Origin: Paracoccus methylovorus
GTDB taxonomy: Bacteria > Pseudomonadota > Alphaproteobacteria > Rhodobacterales > Rhodobacteraceae
Reading direction: 5' to 3'
Length of the DNA: 64,000 nt
NCBI RefSeq assembly: GCF_016919705.1
Contig: NZ_CP070368.1
Span: 186,001-250,000 of the forward strand
A model generated the notes under the pieces. The model did no database searches. It worked only from the letters and a program-made list of their open reading frames with translations, and was not told the DNA's origin. The position numbers and the translations under genes are program-made. Position 1 is the first letter of the stretch; each line of letters begins with the position of its first letter. Below, one piece after another: positions 52,819 to 62,478 of this stretch.

Positions 52819-53154
52819 ATGATGAATGCGCCCTTCGGTTTCCCGTCCGAGCATGATCGCGTAGCCTTCGACCGGGGTGAACTGGGCGTTATCCTTTCGG
52901 TTTACGGCCGGATGGTCGCGGCGGGGGAATGGCGTGACTATGCCATGTCCTTTCTGCGTGAGATGGCGGTGTTCTCGGTCTTTCGCCGGGCCACCGAACA
53001 CCCGCTTTATCGTATCGAAAAGCGCCCCCGGCTGCGCAATGCGCAGGGTCAATATGCGGTGATCGGCATGGATGGGCGCGTGCTCAAGCGCGGGCACGAC
53101 CTGCGCGTCGTGCTGCGCGTGCTGGAAAAGAAGCTGATCCGCCCGGTCGAGTGA
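52819..53154 (+). CDS. DUF2794 protein
   Basis: The 111-residue protein matches DUF2794: VAFDRGELGVILSVYGRMVAAGEWRDYAMSFLREMAVFSVFRRATEHPLYRIEKRPRL. It is restricted to alphaproteobacteria and has no known role. Start at 52819 follows a 90-base gap after cytochrome b561. Confidence 0.88.
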   Translation: MMNAPFGFPSEHDRVAFDRGELGVILSVYGRMVAAGEWRDYAMSFLREMAVFSVFRRATEHPLYRIEKRPRLRNAQGQYAVIGMDGRVLKRGHDLRVVLRVLEKKLIRPVE

Positions 53155-53210
53155 ATTCGGCGCGGCGATTACAGTCGCTTGCGTGGCATCGCCATTGGCC
53201 GGGTAGGGTC

Positions 53211-54125
53211 CTAAGCAGACGTTCCTACGTCTCGGACGAGATCCTTCTGCATCTTGTAGCGCGTCAGGTTCACGCCGTTGCGAAGGACGTCCTCTTCCTC
53301 CAGCAGAAGCCAGCCGCTTTTCTCGAAGAAAGGGCGTGCTATCAGACTGGCCTCGGTTGTGAGCCGCGCCGCGCCGTTGGCTTTGGCCCATTGTTCCGCC
53401 GCGTCCAAAAGCACTCGACCAATGCCCTTTCCGGTTGCTGAAGGCAGAACAAAAGCGAGATCGACATATCCCGTTCGATCAATGGTGATGAAGCCTATCG
53501 GTTCACCGCCAACTTCTGCGACAAAACCAGTAAGCGCTTCAATCCGCGTCTGCCATTGCTCGAGATCAATCGTCTCCCCTGCCCATGCAAGCCGTTGCTC
53601 GTAGCTATAGGCGTTTCTCGTGCCTTCGTGGACAGCGCAAAAATAGATACGACCTGCCGCAGGGTAATCGCATGCGGCCAGAGGCCTGATGTGTACATGT
53701 TGGTCCATGACATCCTTGCTGACCTCTTCATCGGGGTAAGGCAGATCATCTGCGGACACGTTGATGTAATCGGCTTCAGGCGTGACCGGGAATCTGATCG
53801 CCTGAATGTGGGTCCGATCATCTAACAGGGCTTTGACGAGCCGGTGCATCCCGTCCATAAGGCGGCCATCCGCACAGAGCAGGATCGGATAGGCCAAATC
53901 CGTCTGTTGCACCAAAGCCATATGTGCGGCAAGTGCGCGGGGAGTGGGTAGATTTTCTTGACCTTCATACCACCAGTTTTCATCCAACTCGGCAATATCT
54001 TCCAAGCGGACGAGCTTGGGAGTGAGGTGCTTCGAAAGCCGGATCAACCGATGAACATCCCACGCATGCAGATCGCCCTGGATCGTTCGAAAGTGATACT
54101 GCTTTCTCAACATCTGAAATCTCAT
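53211..54125 (-). CDS. ParB/sulfiredoxin-like domain fused to a GNAT acetyltransferase
   Basis: The product is 304 residues from 54125 (or 323 from 54182, which has a GAGAAGGG site). Residues about 5-145 resemble small ParB-like proteins (LVRLEDIAELDENWWYE, YPILLCADGRLMDGMHRLVKALL), where the DGxHR segment is the nucleotide-binding signature of ParB/Srx folds. Residues about 150-300 are a GNAT domain (DLAFVLPSATGKGIGRVLLDAAEQWA, FFEKSGW). Codon use is less GC-rich than its neighbours, hinting at transfer. Function unknown. Confidence 0.75.
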   Translation of the reverse strand: MRFQMLRKQYHFRTIQGDLHAWDVHRLIRLSKHLTPKLVRLEDIAELDENWWYEGQENLPTPRALAAHMALVQQTDLAYPILLCADGRLMDGMHRLVKALLDDRTHIQAIRFPVTPEADYINVSADDLPYPDEEVSKDVMDQHVHIRPLAACDYPAAGRIYFCAVHEGTRNAYSYEQRLAWAGETIDLEQWQTRIEALTGFVAEVGGEPIGFITIDRTGYVDLAFVLPSATGKGIGRVLLDAAEQWAKANGAARLTTEASLIARPFFEKSGWLLLEEEDVLRNGVNLTRYKMQKDLVRDVGTSA

Positions 54126-54202
54126 CTTGTCGAGCCTTGAGTGCAGGCAATGGCATGAAGCAATGGTTGCTTCATCCCGCATCGCTGCCCTTCTCGGTGT
54201 CG

Positions 54203-55012
54203 CTATTCGCCCTTTCCGCCCGGTTTGATCTTTTGCGCGGTGCCGCGGGCAAAGCTGTCCAGCCGGCCCCTTGCCGCGTCTTGGGTGTTGACGATGCCCG
54301 CCACCATGGCCTCGGCATAGGCGGCATCCAGTCCCGACATGTTCTGCATATGCGAAATCGCCGAGCAGATCGCGAAATTCGACAGAGGCGTGTTTTCGGC
54401 CACCCGTCGGGCCAGCTCATAGGCCGTGGCCTCGCTGTCGGCGGCGCGATACTGGGCAAGGCCGATCTGCACCGCTTCGTCCCCGGAATAAAGCCGGCCG
54501 GTCAGCATCATGTCCACCATCCGCGCCTGACCGATCAGCCGGGGCACGCGGATCGTGGCGCCGCCGCCCGTGAACAGGCCCCGCTGACCCTCGGGCAGGC
54601 CGAAATAGGTGGTTTCGTCCATCACCCGGACATGGACCGAGGATGCAAGCTCCAGCCCGCCGCCGACCACCGCGCCCTTCAACGCGGCGATGACCGGGAC
54701 GCCGCCATATTCGATCTTGTTGAATGCCTCGTGCCAGCGCAGGCAGATGTGCATGAATTCGGCGGGGCTGCGTTCTTCGCGCCCGTGCTCGACCAGATCC
54801 AGCCCGGCGCAGAAATGCGGTCCCTCGGCCCGAAGCACCGTGGCGCGTGCGCCAGAGGCGGGCAGGGCGGCAAAGACGTCGATCAATTCCTCGATGGTCT
54901 CGGCGTTCAGCGCGTTGCGCTTGGCGGCCCGGTTCAGGGTGACCGTGGCGATACCGTCGTTGTCGATGTCGACAAGCAGGTGGGTCAGGGTCAGTTGTGA
55001 AATATCCCGCAT
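54203..55012 (-). CDS. Enoyl-CoA hydratase/crotonase-family protein
   Basis: The 269-residue protein has the crotonase signatures FCAGLDL and [25 protein letters not shown]. The usual second catalytic glutamate position reads [15 protein letters not shown], so a hydratase or related isomerase is possible. It starts two bases after the transporter gene stop. Substrate unknown. Confidence 0.85.
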   Translation of the reverse strand: MRDISQLTLTHLLVDIDNDGIATVTLNRAAKRNALNAETIEELIDVFAALPASGARATVLRAEGPHFCAGLDLVEHGREERSPAEFMHICLRWHEAFNKIEYGGVPVIAALKGAVVGGGLELASSVHVRVMDETTYFGLPEGQRGLFTGGGATIRVPRLIGQARMVDMMLTGRLYSGDEAVQIGLAQYRAADSEATAYELARRVAENTPLSNFAICSAISHMQNMSGLDAAYAEAMVAGIVNTQDAARGRLDSFARGTAQKIKPGGKGE

Positions 55013-55014
55013 GA

Positions 55015-55944
55015 CTAACCTTTCGTGATCCAGTGAATGACGAGGGGAACCGTCGCGATGCTGGCCGCGGTCGAGACCAGAATCGCGGCCGAAACCCGCT
55101 GCGTGGCGGTGCCGAAATATTGCGCAAGGATGTAGACATTGCCGGCTACGGGCAGTGCCGCGGCAGCGATCATCACGCCTGCCGCATAGGGCTCGACCCC
55201 AAAGACCGCCAGTGCGGCGATGCCTACGGCCAGGGGATGCAGCACCAGCTTGGCGAAGCTTAGCCAAAGCGCCGGTCCCATGCGTTCGGCCGCGCGACCG
55301 GCAAGGCTGGCCCCGATGGCGAACAGTGCGCCCGGCGTGGCCGAGGCGCCCAGCAGCGCCAGAAATTCGCCCAGCGGTCCCGGCAAGGGCAGATGCAGCC
55401 CGGCCCAGGCAAGCCCCGCCAGCATCGAGACGATCATCGGGTTCGACACGATGCCGCGCAGCAAGGGCCACAGCGTCGAGACCCGCACCCGCCCCTGTCT
55501 TGCGGCGGTTACGATCAGCGTGATCAGCGTCGAGAACACCACCATGTCGATGGTCAGCACCATCAGCACCGGGCCGATGGCGCGTTCCCCCAGCAGCAGG
55601 ACCAGCATGGGCACGCCCAGAAAGCCGGTATTGCCGGTCATGGCGGTATGTGCCTCCATCGCGGCGGTGGCGAGCGGTTGACGCCGCCAGCGTGCCACGG
55701 CGAAACCAACAGCCCACAGCGCGGCCGACCCCGACAGATAGGCCATGACGAAGGCCGGATCGAAAAGCCTGCCCACATCCAGCGTCGCGGCAAAGCGGAA
55801 CAACATGGCGGAAAGCGCAAAGTAGAAAACGAATTTCGTCAGCCAGGCGGTGGCCTCGGGCGGAAAAAAGCGTGTGCGTCCTGCGAGCCAGCCGGTGCCG
55901 ATGATCAGAAAAAACGGCAGGGTCTTCAGAAAGATCGCCAGCAT
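55015..55944 (-). CDS. AEC-family transporter (auxin efflux carrier type)
   Basis: The 309-residue protein has ten predicted helices in the 5+5 arrangement of the AEC family, beginning [27 protein letters not shown]. Bacterial members export or import small carboxylates. It overlaps tusA by one base and is followed two bases later by the crotonase gene. Confidence 0.88.
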   Translation of the reverse strand: MLAIFLKTLPFFLIIGTGWLAGRTRFFPPEATAWLTKFVFYFALSAMLFRFAATLDVGRLFDPAFVMAYLSGSAALWAVGFAVARWRRQPLATAAMEAHTAMTGNTGFLGVPMLVLLLGERAIGPVLMVLTIDMVVFSTLITLIVTAARQGRVRVSTLWPLLRGIVSNPMIVSMLAGLAWAGLHLPLPGPLGEFLALLGASATPGALFAIGASLAGRAAERMGPALWLSFAKLVLHPLAVGIAALAVFGVEPYAAGVMIAAAALPVAGNVYILAQYFGTATQRVSAAILVSTAASIATVPLVIHWITKG

Positions 55945-56192
55945 CAGTCTGCGGCGATAGCGCAGACCGGGCCGCGTTCGACGATATATTCCGTCTCGCC
56001 CGGGGCGACCTGGCGGCGGCTGATCAGGCGATGGCCCGATTCCGCACAGAAATGCGGCACGTCGATCACCGCGGCGGGATCGGTGGCCAAAAGCGTGACC
56101 CGCGACCCTTTCGGCAGCGCCATGAGCCGCTTGCGCAGGCGCAACACGGGCAAGGGGCAGAGCAGGCCACGCGCATCGATCTGCATGGTCAT
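55944..56192 (-). CDS. TusA-family sulfurtransferase
   Basis: The 82-residue protein has the family cysteine C12 in [12 protein letters not shown] and the usual beta-alpha-beta-alpha-beta fold ([13 protein letters not shown]). TusA-like proteins carry persulfide sulfur for tRNA thiolation, molybdenum cofactor maturation or sulfur oxidation. Coupled by a four-base overlap to the DUF2478 gene. Confidence 0.92.
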   Translation of the reverse strand: MTMQIDARGLLCPLPVLRLRKRLMALPKGSRVTLLATDPAAVIDVPHFCAESGHRLISRRQVAPGETEYIVERGPVCAIAAD

Positions 56193-56704
56193 GCTGCGGA
56201 ACTGGTCAATCGCGCCCGGCACCAGTCGTCGATCTGGTCCGGCAGCAGATGTTCGGCCAGTTCGCCGGCGAATTCGTGAAATGCCGATAGTTGTTCATCG
56301 GGAACATGCACCAGCACCGGGATGTCCGCGGCCAGCGCGCGGGCGATGGTTTCGCGAAAGCCGCGGCCAAAGCATTCCTGCTTGCCGAATTTGTTGACGA
56401 TCAGCAGTTCCGCCCCTTGGTCCAGCACGGATTCGGTCCGGGCCACGGCTTGGGTCAGCGCCGCGGTATCCAGCCGGCAAGCCTGCGCCCCCGGGCCAAG
56501 CGCCTGCGTGATACGCACCATTGGGCCGTCATCGCCAAGGATACGCAGGTCCATGTCGCATTCGCCGCCCGGCTGCGCTTCGCTGTTGATCTGCACTGCG
56601 CCTGCCAGCCGCAGTCCGGCTGCGGCAAGGCGTTCGGCCGTGTCTGTCAGCAGCCGGTCGCCGGCCCCCGGCGCATTGTCCTGAACGGTTACGAAACCCA
56701 GCAT
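56189..56704 (-). CDS. DUF2478 protein (NTPase-like)
   Basis: The 171-residue protein matches DUF2478: DRLLTDTAERLAAAGLRLAGAVQI, LLIVNKFGKQECFGRGFRETIARALAADIPVLVHV. The NKFGK stretch resembles the NKxD base-specificity motif, but no clear P-loop is seen. The family often lies near molybdate or nitrate genes. First gene of the DUF2478-tusA-AEC-crotonase operon. Confidence 0.85.
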   Translation of the reverse strand: MLGFVTVQDNAPGAGDRLLTDTAERLAAAGLRLAGAVQINSEAQPGGECDMDLRILGDDGPMVRITQALGPGAQACRLDTAALTQAVARTESVLDQGAELLIVNKFGKQECFGRGFRETIARALAADIPVLVHVPDEQLSAFHEFAGELAEHLLPDQIDDWCRARLTSSAA

Positions 56705-56757
56705 CTCGGTCCTCTTTCAGCGGCCAGCATAGCTCTTGGGCGCGCGGGTGCAATATT

Positions 56758-56779
56758 GGGTATTTGAGACACGGAGAAG
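56758..56779 (+). repeat. Dispersed motif copy after cobA (divergent)
   Basis: GGGTATTT, then GAGACACGGAGAAG, a diverged copy placed eight bases past the cobA stop. Read with cobA, it begins CTTCTCCGTG. Confidence 0.5.
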
Positions 56780-56786
56780 ACCGGGG

Positions 56787-57521
56787 TCAGTCCCCCTCGG
56801 CCAGCGGGCCGTAGAGGATCAGGGCCGGATGCGGACTGGGGCCTTCGGCGGCGAGCGATCGGCCGAGTTCGGCGACGGTCGTGCGGATCAGGCGTTGATG
56901 GGGATGGCCCACCGCTTCGGCCAGCAGTGCGGGCGTATCCGGGGGCAGGCCGTTTTCAATCAGCAGCGCCGCCATTTGCGGAAAAGTGCGCTGTCCCATG
57001 AACACGACCGTGGTGGCATGCGGATCGGCCAACGCCGCCCAGTTCTGGTCGCCGGGCAACCCGCCGGTCACATCGGCGCCGGTGACGAATTGCAGCCGGC
57101 GGGCGGTTTGCCGGCGCGTCAGCGGCAAGCCGGCGATGGCGGCGGCGGCCATGGCTGAGGGCACGCCGGGCACGATCCGGAACGCAATGCCATGGGCGCG
57201 AAGCGCGGTGAGTTCTTCCTCGAGCCGGCCGAAGATGCCGGAATCGCCGGATTTCAGGCGCACCACATGCTTGCCCGCCCGAGCGTGTTCCACCAGCAGC
57301 GCGTTGACGTATTCCTGCTTGGCCGAGGGTCGCCCGGCGCGCTTGCCGACACTGACAAGCTGTGCCTGAGGGCCGGCCAGTCCCAGCACCGGCCCCGAGG
57401 CGAGATCGTCGTAAAGCACCACATCGGCTTCGGCCAGAAGCCGGGCCGCGCGCAGGGTCAGGAGTTCGGGATCACCCGGCCCCGAGGAGACGAAACTGAC
57501 AATGCCACTATGTTCGTTCAT
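56787..57521 (-). CDS. cobA: Uroporphyrinogen-III C-methyltransferase
   Basis: The 244-residue enzyme makes precorrin-2 for sirohaem, cobalamin or haem d1. Motifs are [66 protein letters not shown] and TTVVFMGQ. It lacks the CysG dehydrogenase module. Start 57521 ([10 protein letters not shown]); upstream 40 residues of the open frame are not conserved. Divergent from pyrB. Confidence 0.92.
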   Translation of the reverse strand: MNEHSGIVSFVSSGPGDPELLTLRAARLLAEADVVLYDDLASGPVLGLAGPQAQLVSVGKRAGRPSAKQEYVNALLVEHARAGKHVVRLKSGDSGIFGRLEEELTALRAHGIAFRIVPGVPSAMAAAAIAGLPLTRRQTARRLQFVTGADVTGGLPGDQNWAALADPHATTVVFMGQRTFPQMAALLIENGLPPDTPALLAEAVGHPHQRLIRTTVAELGRSLAAEGPSPHPALILYGPLAEGD

Positions 57522-57623
57522 GTTTCCGCGATGCGGCAAAATCCGCGTCAAGGCAAGGGGCTGCTTGCCGCCTGCCACAGCATTTGCCATAGAGGACGCG
57601 ACTGCGACCTTGGGGATCAAGCC

Positions 57624-58583
57624 ATGTTCCGTGCCCGCCATCTATTGGGGATCGAGCCGCTCGCCCCGCCCGAGATCACCACGCTTCTCGATCTGGCCGA
57701 GACTTACGTGGATCTGAACCGCCGCACGGTGAAACATTCCGATGCGCTGGAAGGCATGACGCAGATCAACATGTTCTTCGAGAACTCGACCCGCACGCAG
57801 TCGAGCTTTGAGCTGGCCGGCAAGCGGCTGGGCGCGGATGTGATGAACATGGCGATGCAGACCAGCTCGGTCAAAAAGGGCGAGACGCTGATCGACACGG
57901 CGCTGACCCTGAACGCCATGCACCCCGATCTGCTGGTGGTGCGTCATCCGCAATCGGGCGCGGTGGACCTGCTGGCGCAAAAGGTGAACTGCGCCGTTCT
58001 GAACGCGGGCGACGGGCGGCATGAACATCCCACGCAGGCGCTGCTGGATGCGCTGACCATCCGCCGCGCCAAGGGCAGGTTGCACCGGCTGACCGTGGCG
58101 ATCTGCGGCGATATCGCCCATAGCCGGGTTGCGCGCTCGAACCTGATTTTGCTGGGCAAGATGGAAAGCCGGCTGCGTCTGGTCGGGCCGGCGACGCTGA
58201 TGCCCGCGGGCGTGCGGGACTGGGGCTGCGAGGTGTTCGAGGACATGCGCGAGGGGCTGAAGGGTGCCGATGTGGTGATGATGCTGCGTCTGCAGAAGGA
58301 ACGGATGGACGGCGGCTTTATCCCTTCCGAGCGGGAATACTATCACCGCTGGGGTCTGGATGCCGAAAAACTGGCGCTGGCGGCGCCGGATGCCATCGTC
58401 ATGCACCCCGGACCGATGAACCGGGGGGTCGAGATCGACGGCACCATCGCCGACGACATCAACCGCAGCGTCATTCAGGACCAGGTCGAGATGGGTGTTG
58501 CAGTACGCATGGCGGCGATGGACCTGCTGGCGCGCAACCTGCGGGCGGAACGCGGCGCCAAGGCAGCGGAGATGATGGCATGA
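57624..58583 (+). CDS. pyrB: Aspartate carbamoyltransferase catalytic subunit
   Basis: The 319-residue enzyme joins carbamoyl phosphate and aspartate in pyrimidine synthesis. The phosphate loop is [14 protein letters not shown], with later [12 protein letters not shown] and [11 protein letters not shown]. It overlaps the pyrC-like gene by four bases, as in ATCase systems that form a complex with a dihydroorotase-like subunit. Confidence 0.95.
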   Translation: MFRARHLLGIEPLAPPEITTLLDLAETYVDLNRRTVKHSDALEGMTQINMFFENSTRTQSSFELAGKRLGADVMNMAMQTSSVKKGETLIDTALTLNAMHPDLLVVRHPQSGAVDLLAQKVNCAVLNAGDGRHEHPTQALLDALTIRRAKGRLHRLTVAICGDIAHSRVARSNLILLGKMESRLRLVGPATLMPAGVRDWGCEVFEDMREGLKGADVVMMLRLQKERMDGGFIPSEREYYHRWGLDAEKLALAAPDAIVMHPGPMNRGVEIDGTIADDINRSVIQDQVEMGVAVRMAAMDLLARNLRAERGAKAAEMMA

Positions 58584-59851
58584 TCTTGCATTTCCACAAC
58601 GCCCGCCTGATCGATCCCGAGGCGCAAAGCGTCGGGGACGGCACGCTGACCATCCGCGACGGTCTGATCGATGCCGTGGGGGCCGAGGCCCCACAGGGTG
58701 CCGAACTGGTTGATTGCGGTGGCAAATACCTTGCCCCGGGGCTGATCGACTGGGGCGTCAAGATCGGCGAACCGGGTGAACGGCATAAGGAAAGCTTTCG
58801 CAGTGCCGGATTGGCGGCGGCGGCAGGCGGCGTGACGACGGTTATCGCCCGCCCAGACACCTTGCCGCCAATCGATACGCCCGAATCGCTGGAATTCGCC
58901 ACGCGCCGCGCGGCAGATGCCCCGGTGAACATCCGCCACATGGCGGCGCTGACCCGGACCCGCGAAGGACGCGAAATGGTCGAGATGTCCTTTCTTCAGG
59001 ATGCGGGGGCGGTCGCTTTTACCGATGGCGTGCGGGTGGTGTCGGATACGCGGCTGCTGTCGCGCTGCATGACCTATGCTCGCGGGCTGGGTGCGCTGAT
59101 CGTTGGCCATCCGCAGGAGCCGGGCCTGTCGAAAGGCACAGCGGCGACGGGCGGCAAGTTTGCCTCGCTCTATGGATTGCCCTCGGTTTCACCGATGGCC
59201 GAGGTGATGGGGCTGGACCGCGATCTTGCGCTGGTGGCCATGACTGGCGCGCGCTACCACGCCGACCAGATTACCGTGGCGGCAAGCCTTCCGGCGCTGC
59301 GCCGCGCGCGCGAGGCGGGGCTGGATGTGACTGCCGGCATCTCGATCCATCACCTGACGCTCAACGAATACGATGTGGGCGGCTACCGCACCTTCTTCCG
59401 CTTTACGCCGCCCCTGCGGTCCGAGGATGACCGGCTGACCATGGTCGAGGCCGTGGCCGAAGGGTTGATCGACGTGATCGCCAGCTTTCATACGCCGCAG
59501 GACGAGGAATCCAAGCGTCTGCCCTTTGCCGAGGCGGCGCCGGGTGCGGTGGGCCTGCAAACCCTGCTGCCGGCGGCGATGCGACTTTATCATCAGGGCG
59601 GGCTCAGCCTGCCGCAGTTGTGGCGGGCGATGTCGCTGAACCCGGCGCGCCGGCTTGGCCTGCCCGGCGGTCGCCTGGCGGCAGGCGCTTCGGCCGACCT
59701 GTTGTTGTTCGACCCCGATGCGCCCTTTGTGCTGGACCGGTTTACCCTGCTGTCGAAATCGAAGAACACCCCCTTCGACGGCGCCCGGATGGAGGGCAGG
59801 GTGTTGGGCACCTGGGTCGCCGGTCGCCGCGTCTTCGGAGAGGTCGCATGA
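58580..59851 (+). CDS. Dihydroorotase homologue PyrC', probably non-catalytic ATCase partner
   Basis: The 423-residue protein has the dihydroorotase fold, but the metal-binding HxH motif is replaced ([17 protein letters not shown] where active enzymes have D-x-H-x-H) and the TDHAPH motif reads [12 protein letters not shown]. The same loss and the same length (423) are known for PyrC' of Pseudomonas, which is needed for ATCase assembly but inactive. An active pyrC should therefore exist elsewhere in the genome. Confidence 0.88.
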   Translation: MILHFHNARLIDPEAQSVGDGTLTIRDGLIDAVGAEAPQGAELVDCGGKYLAPGLIDWGVKIGEPGERHKESFRSAGLAAAAGGVTTVIARPDTLPPIDTPESLEFATRRAADAPVNIRHMAALTRTREGREMVEMSFLQDAGAVAFTDGVRVVSDTRLLSRCMTYARGLGALIVGHPQEPGLSKGTAATGGKFASLYGLPSVSPMAEVMGLDRDLALVAMTGARYHADQITVAASLPALRRAREAGLDVTAGISIHHLTLNEYDVGGYRTFFRFTPPLRSEDDRLTMVEAVAEGLIDVIASFHTPQDEESKRLPFAEAAPGAVGLQTLLPAAMRLYHQGGLSLPQLWRAMSLNPARRLGLPGGRLAAGASADLLLFDPDAPFVLDRFTLLSKSKNTPFDGARMEGRVLGTWVAGRRVFGEVA

Positions 59852-60432
59852 CCCTGATCCTCTGGGCCGGGATCGGCTATCTGCTGGGGGCAATTCCCTT
59901 TGGCATCGTCATCACGCGGGCGCTGGGTCTTGGCGACCTGCGCCTGATCGGCTCGGGAAATATCGGCGCCACCAATGTGCTGCGTACCGGCAATAAGCCG
60001 GCGGCGGCAGCGACGTTGCTGTTGGATGGCGGCAAAGGCGCCATTGCCGTCCTGCTGGCCCGCTGGCTTGCCGGACCGGATGCGGCACTGATCGCGGGTG
60101 CCGCGGCCTTTCTTGGTCATTTGTTCCCGATCTGGCTGGGCTTTCAAGGCGGTAAGGGGGTCGCGACCTTCATCGGGACGCTGCTGGCGCTGGATTGGAA
60201 ATTGGGTCTCGCGGCCTGCGGAATATGGTTGGTGACGGCGCTGGTCAGCCGGATGTCGTCGCTCTCGGCCTTGATCGCTGCTGCGCTGACGCCCTTCGTC
60301 GCCCTCTGGCTCGACGGTGCCCGCATGGCCGCGGTTGCCGGCTTCATGGCGATGCTGATCTTCATTCGCCATCGCGCGAATATCGGCCGCATTCTCGCTG
60401 GAACCGAGCCGAAAATCGGCAAGAAAACCTGA
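59848..60432 (+). CDS. plsY: Acyl-phosphate glycerol-3-phosphate acyltransferase
   Basis: The 194-residue membrane enzyme makes lysophosphatidic acid from acyl phosphate and glycerol 3-phosphate. The three PlsY motifs are present: GSGNIGATNVLRT, GHLFPIWLGFQGGKGVAT and the final IRHRANIGRILAGTEPKIG. Five membrane spans. Four-base overlap with the pyrC' gene. Confidence 0.95.
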   Translation: MTLILWAGIGYLLGAIPFGIVITRALGLGDLRLIGSGNIGATNVLRTGNKPAAAATLLLDGGKGAIAVLLARWLAGPDAALIAGAAAFLGHLFPIWLGFQGGKGVATFIGTLLALDWKLGLAACGIWLVTALVSRMSSLSALIAAALTPFVALWLDGARMAAVAGFMAMLIFIRHRANIGRILAGTEPKIGKKT

Positions 60433-60514
60433 TCTTCTTTGTTGTGAAAATACCCCGGGGGAACACCATACGGACCCCATCAGGGGGTCCGCATGGTGTG
60501 GGGGCAGAGCCCCC
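60433..60514 (-). repeat. Motif copy and double hairpin after plsY
   Basis: Directly at the plsY stop, TCTTCTTTGTTG and AAAATACCCC are followed by a long stem (ACACCAT.CGGACCCC / GGGGTCCG.ATGGTGT) and GGGGGC-AGA-GCCCCC. Read in the plsY direction it is motif plus hairpins, like the 39979 copy in mirror order. Confidence 0.65.
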
Positions 60515-60522
60515 TCTTGCCC

Positions 60523-61398
60523 TCAGCGCGTCGGGACCGGCTCCTCGCCGGAATAGTCATAAAATCCGCGCCCGGTCTTGCGGCCAAGCCAGCCGGCCTC
60601 GACATATTTCACCAAAAGCGGACAGGGGCGGTATTTCGTATCCGCCAGCCCCTCATGCAGCACATTCATGATGGCCAGACAGGTGTCGAGGCCGATGAAA
60701 TCCGCCAGTTCCAGTGGCCCCATCGGATGGTTGGCACCCAGCTTCATCGACTGATCAATGGATTTGACTGACCCTACGCCCTCGTAAAGCGTATAGACTG
60801 CTTCGTTGATCATCGGCATCAGGATGCGGTTGACGATAAAGGCCGGGAAGTCCTCGGCACTGGCCGAGGTCTTGCCGATCTTTTCGACCACTTCCACCAA
60901 GGCCCGATAGGTTTCCTCATCGGTGGCAATGCCGCGGATCAACTCGACCAGTTGCATGACCGGGACCGGGTTCATGAAGTGGAAACCCATGAAGCGTTCA
61001 GGACGGTCGGTCCGGCTGGCAAGCCGGGTAATCGAGATGGAAGAGGTGTTCGAGGTCAGGATGGTCTCGGGTTTCAGATGCGGCAGCAGATCCTCGAAAA
61101 TGGCCTGTTTGACGGTTTCGCGCTCGGTCGCGGCTTCGATGATCAGGTCGGTCTTGCCCAGATCGGAAAGCGTCTGGGTGGTTGTGATGCGCTTGATTGC
61201 CGCAGCCCGGTCCTCGGCAGAGATTTTGCCGCGGCTGACCTGACGTTCCAGGTTATGGTCGATCAGAGCCACGGCCTTGTCCAGCGCCTCGCGCGAGATG
61301 TCGGTCATGAGCACGTCATAACCCGCCAGTGCAAAGACATGCGCGATGCCATTGCCCATCTGTCCGGCGCCGATCACGCCTACCGATTGAATCGCCAT
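60523..61398 (-). CDS. hbd: 3-hydroxybutyryl-CoA dehydrogenase
   Basis: The 291-residue enzyme oxidises 3-hydroxybutyryl-CoA with NAD(P). Nucleotide loop [20 protein letters not shown]; catalytic H and E regions in [17 protein letters not shown] and the C-terminal [19 protein letters not shown]. Adjacent to etfBA, whose product takes electrons from acyl-CoA dehydrogenases, so a beta-oxidation grouping is likely. Confidence 0.94.
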   Translation of the reverse strand: MAIQSVGVIGAGQMGNGIAHVFALAGYDVLMTDISREALDKAVALIDHNLERQVSRGKISAEDRAAAIKRITTTQTLSDLGKTDLIIEAATERETVKQAIFEDLLPHLKPETILTSNTSSISITRLASRTDRPERFMGFHFMNPVPVMQLVELIRGIATDEETYRALVEVVEKIGKTSASAEDFPAFIVNRILMPMINEAVYTLYEGVGSVKSIDQSMKLGANHPMGPLELADFIGLDTCLAIMNVLHEGLADTKYRPCPLLVKYVEAGWLGRKTGRGFYDYSGEEPVPTR

Positions 61399-61459
61399 GA
61401 ACTCATCCTTTCGTCGGTCAGGCCGGACGATAGGCGCAAGCGGGTTGGACGTTCAATGC

Positions 61460-61490
61460 AAAAACCGCCCGGTGTGGTGCCGGGCGGTTT
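61460..61490 (-). terminator. Terminator of etfBA
   Basis: On the minus strand AAACCGCCCGG and CCGGGCGGTTT pair over 11 bases and end in TTTTT. It separates etfA from hbd. Confidence 0.88.
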
Positions 61491-61528
61491 GGAAGTTTCG
61501 GTGGGCGCGCGCAAGGCGTTGCCCCCTA

Positions 61529-61550
61529 GGGTATTTATGCAACGAAGAAG
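61529..61550 (+). repeat. Dispersed motif copy abutting the etfA stop
   Basis: GGGTATTT, three bases, CAACGAAGAAG ends one base before the etfA stop codon complement. Read with etfA it begins CTTCTTCGTTG directly after the stop, then a G/C-rich stretch and the terminator. Confidence 0.65.
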
Positions 61551-61551
61551 C

Positions 61552-62478
61552 TCAGATCTTCCCTGTGAGTTCCGGGACGGTTGTGAACAGATCCCCGACG
61601 AGACCGAAGTCGGCGATCTGGAAGATCGGGGCCTCTTCGTCCTTGTTGATCGCCACGATCACCTTGCTGTCCTTCATCCCGGCGAGGTGCTGGATCGCGC
61701 CCGAGATGCCCACCGCCACGTAAAGCTCAGGCGCCACCACCTTGCCGGTTTGCCCGACCTGCCAGTCGTTCGGGGCATAGCCGCTGTCGACCGCCGCCCG
61801 CGAGGCGCCCACCGCGGCGCCCAGCTTGTCCGCCAGCGCCTCGATGATCGCGAAGCTTTCCTTCGAGCCCAGCCCCCGGCCGCCCGAGACCACGCGCTTG
61901 GCCGAGGTCAGCTCGGGACGGTCCGAGGCCGCGACCTCGTCGCCCACCCAGCTCGACAGGCCCGGATCGGCGGCCGCAGCGGCCTCGGCGACCTGCGCCG
62001 GGCCGCCGATCCCCGCCGCGTCGAAGCTCGCGGTGCGGATGGTGAAGACCTTGGTCGCATCCTTCGACTTCACCACCTGGATGGCGTTGCCGGCATAGAT
62101 CGGGCGTTCGAACGTATCCGCGTCGACGATCGCCGACACATCCGACAGCACCATCACGTCCAGAAGCGCCGCAACCCGCGGCATGACGTTCTTGGCATCC
62201 GTCGTGGCCGGCGCGGCGATGTGGCTGTAATCGCCCGCAAGGCTGACGATCAGCGCCGCCGTCGGCTCGGCCAGCCGGTGGCCGTAAAGCGGGTTTTCCG
62301 CCACCAGCACGCGGGAAACGCCGGCGATCTTCGCAGCCTCCGCGGCCGCCGCCTGCGCCTGCGACCCGGCGCAGAGCACCGTCACATCGCCAAGCGCCTT
62401 CAGCGCCCCGACCGCCTTGGCGGTCGCGTCGCGGTTCAGCTCGCCATTCGTGACTTCTCCAAGCAGCAGAACAGCCAT
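61552..62478 (-). CDS. etfA: Electron transfer flavoprotein alpha subunit
   Basis: The 308-residue protein binds FAD in its C-terminal half ([56 protein letters not shown]). With EtfB it carries electrons from acyl-CoA dehydrogenases to ETF-ubiquinone oxidoreductase. Length equals Paracoccus EtfA. One-base overlap with etfB. Confidence 0.96.
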   Translation of the reverse strand: MAVLLLGEVTNGELNRDATAKAVGALKALGDVTVLCAGSQAQAAAAEAAKIAGVSRVLVAENPLYGHRLAEPTAALIVSLAGDYSHIAAPATTDAKNVMPRVAALLDVMVLSDVSAIVDADTFERPIYAGNAIQVVKSKDATKVFTIRTASFDAAGIGGPAQVAEAAAAADPGLSSWVGDEVAASDRPELTSAKRVVSGGRGLGSKESFAIIEALADKLGAAVGASRAAVDSGYAPNDWQVGQTGKVVAPELYVAVGISGAIQHLAGMKDSKVIVAINKDEEAPIFQIADFGLVGDLFTTVPELTGKI

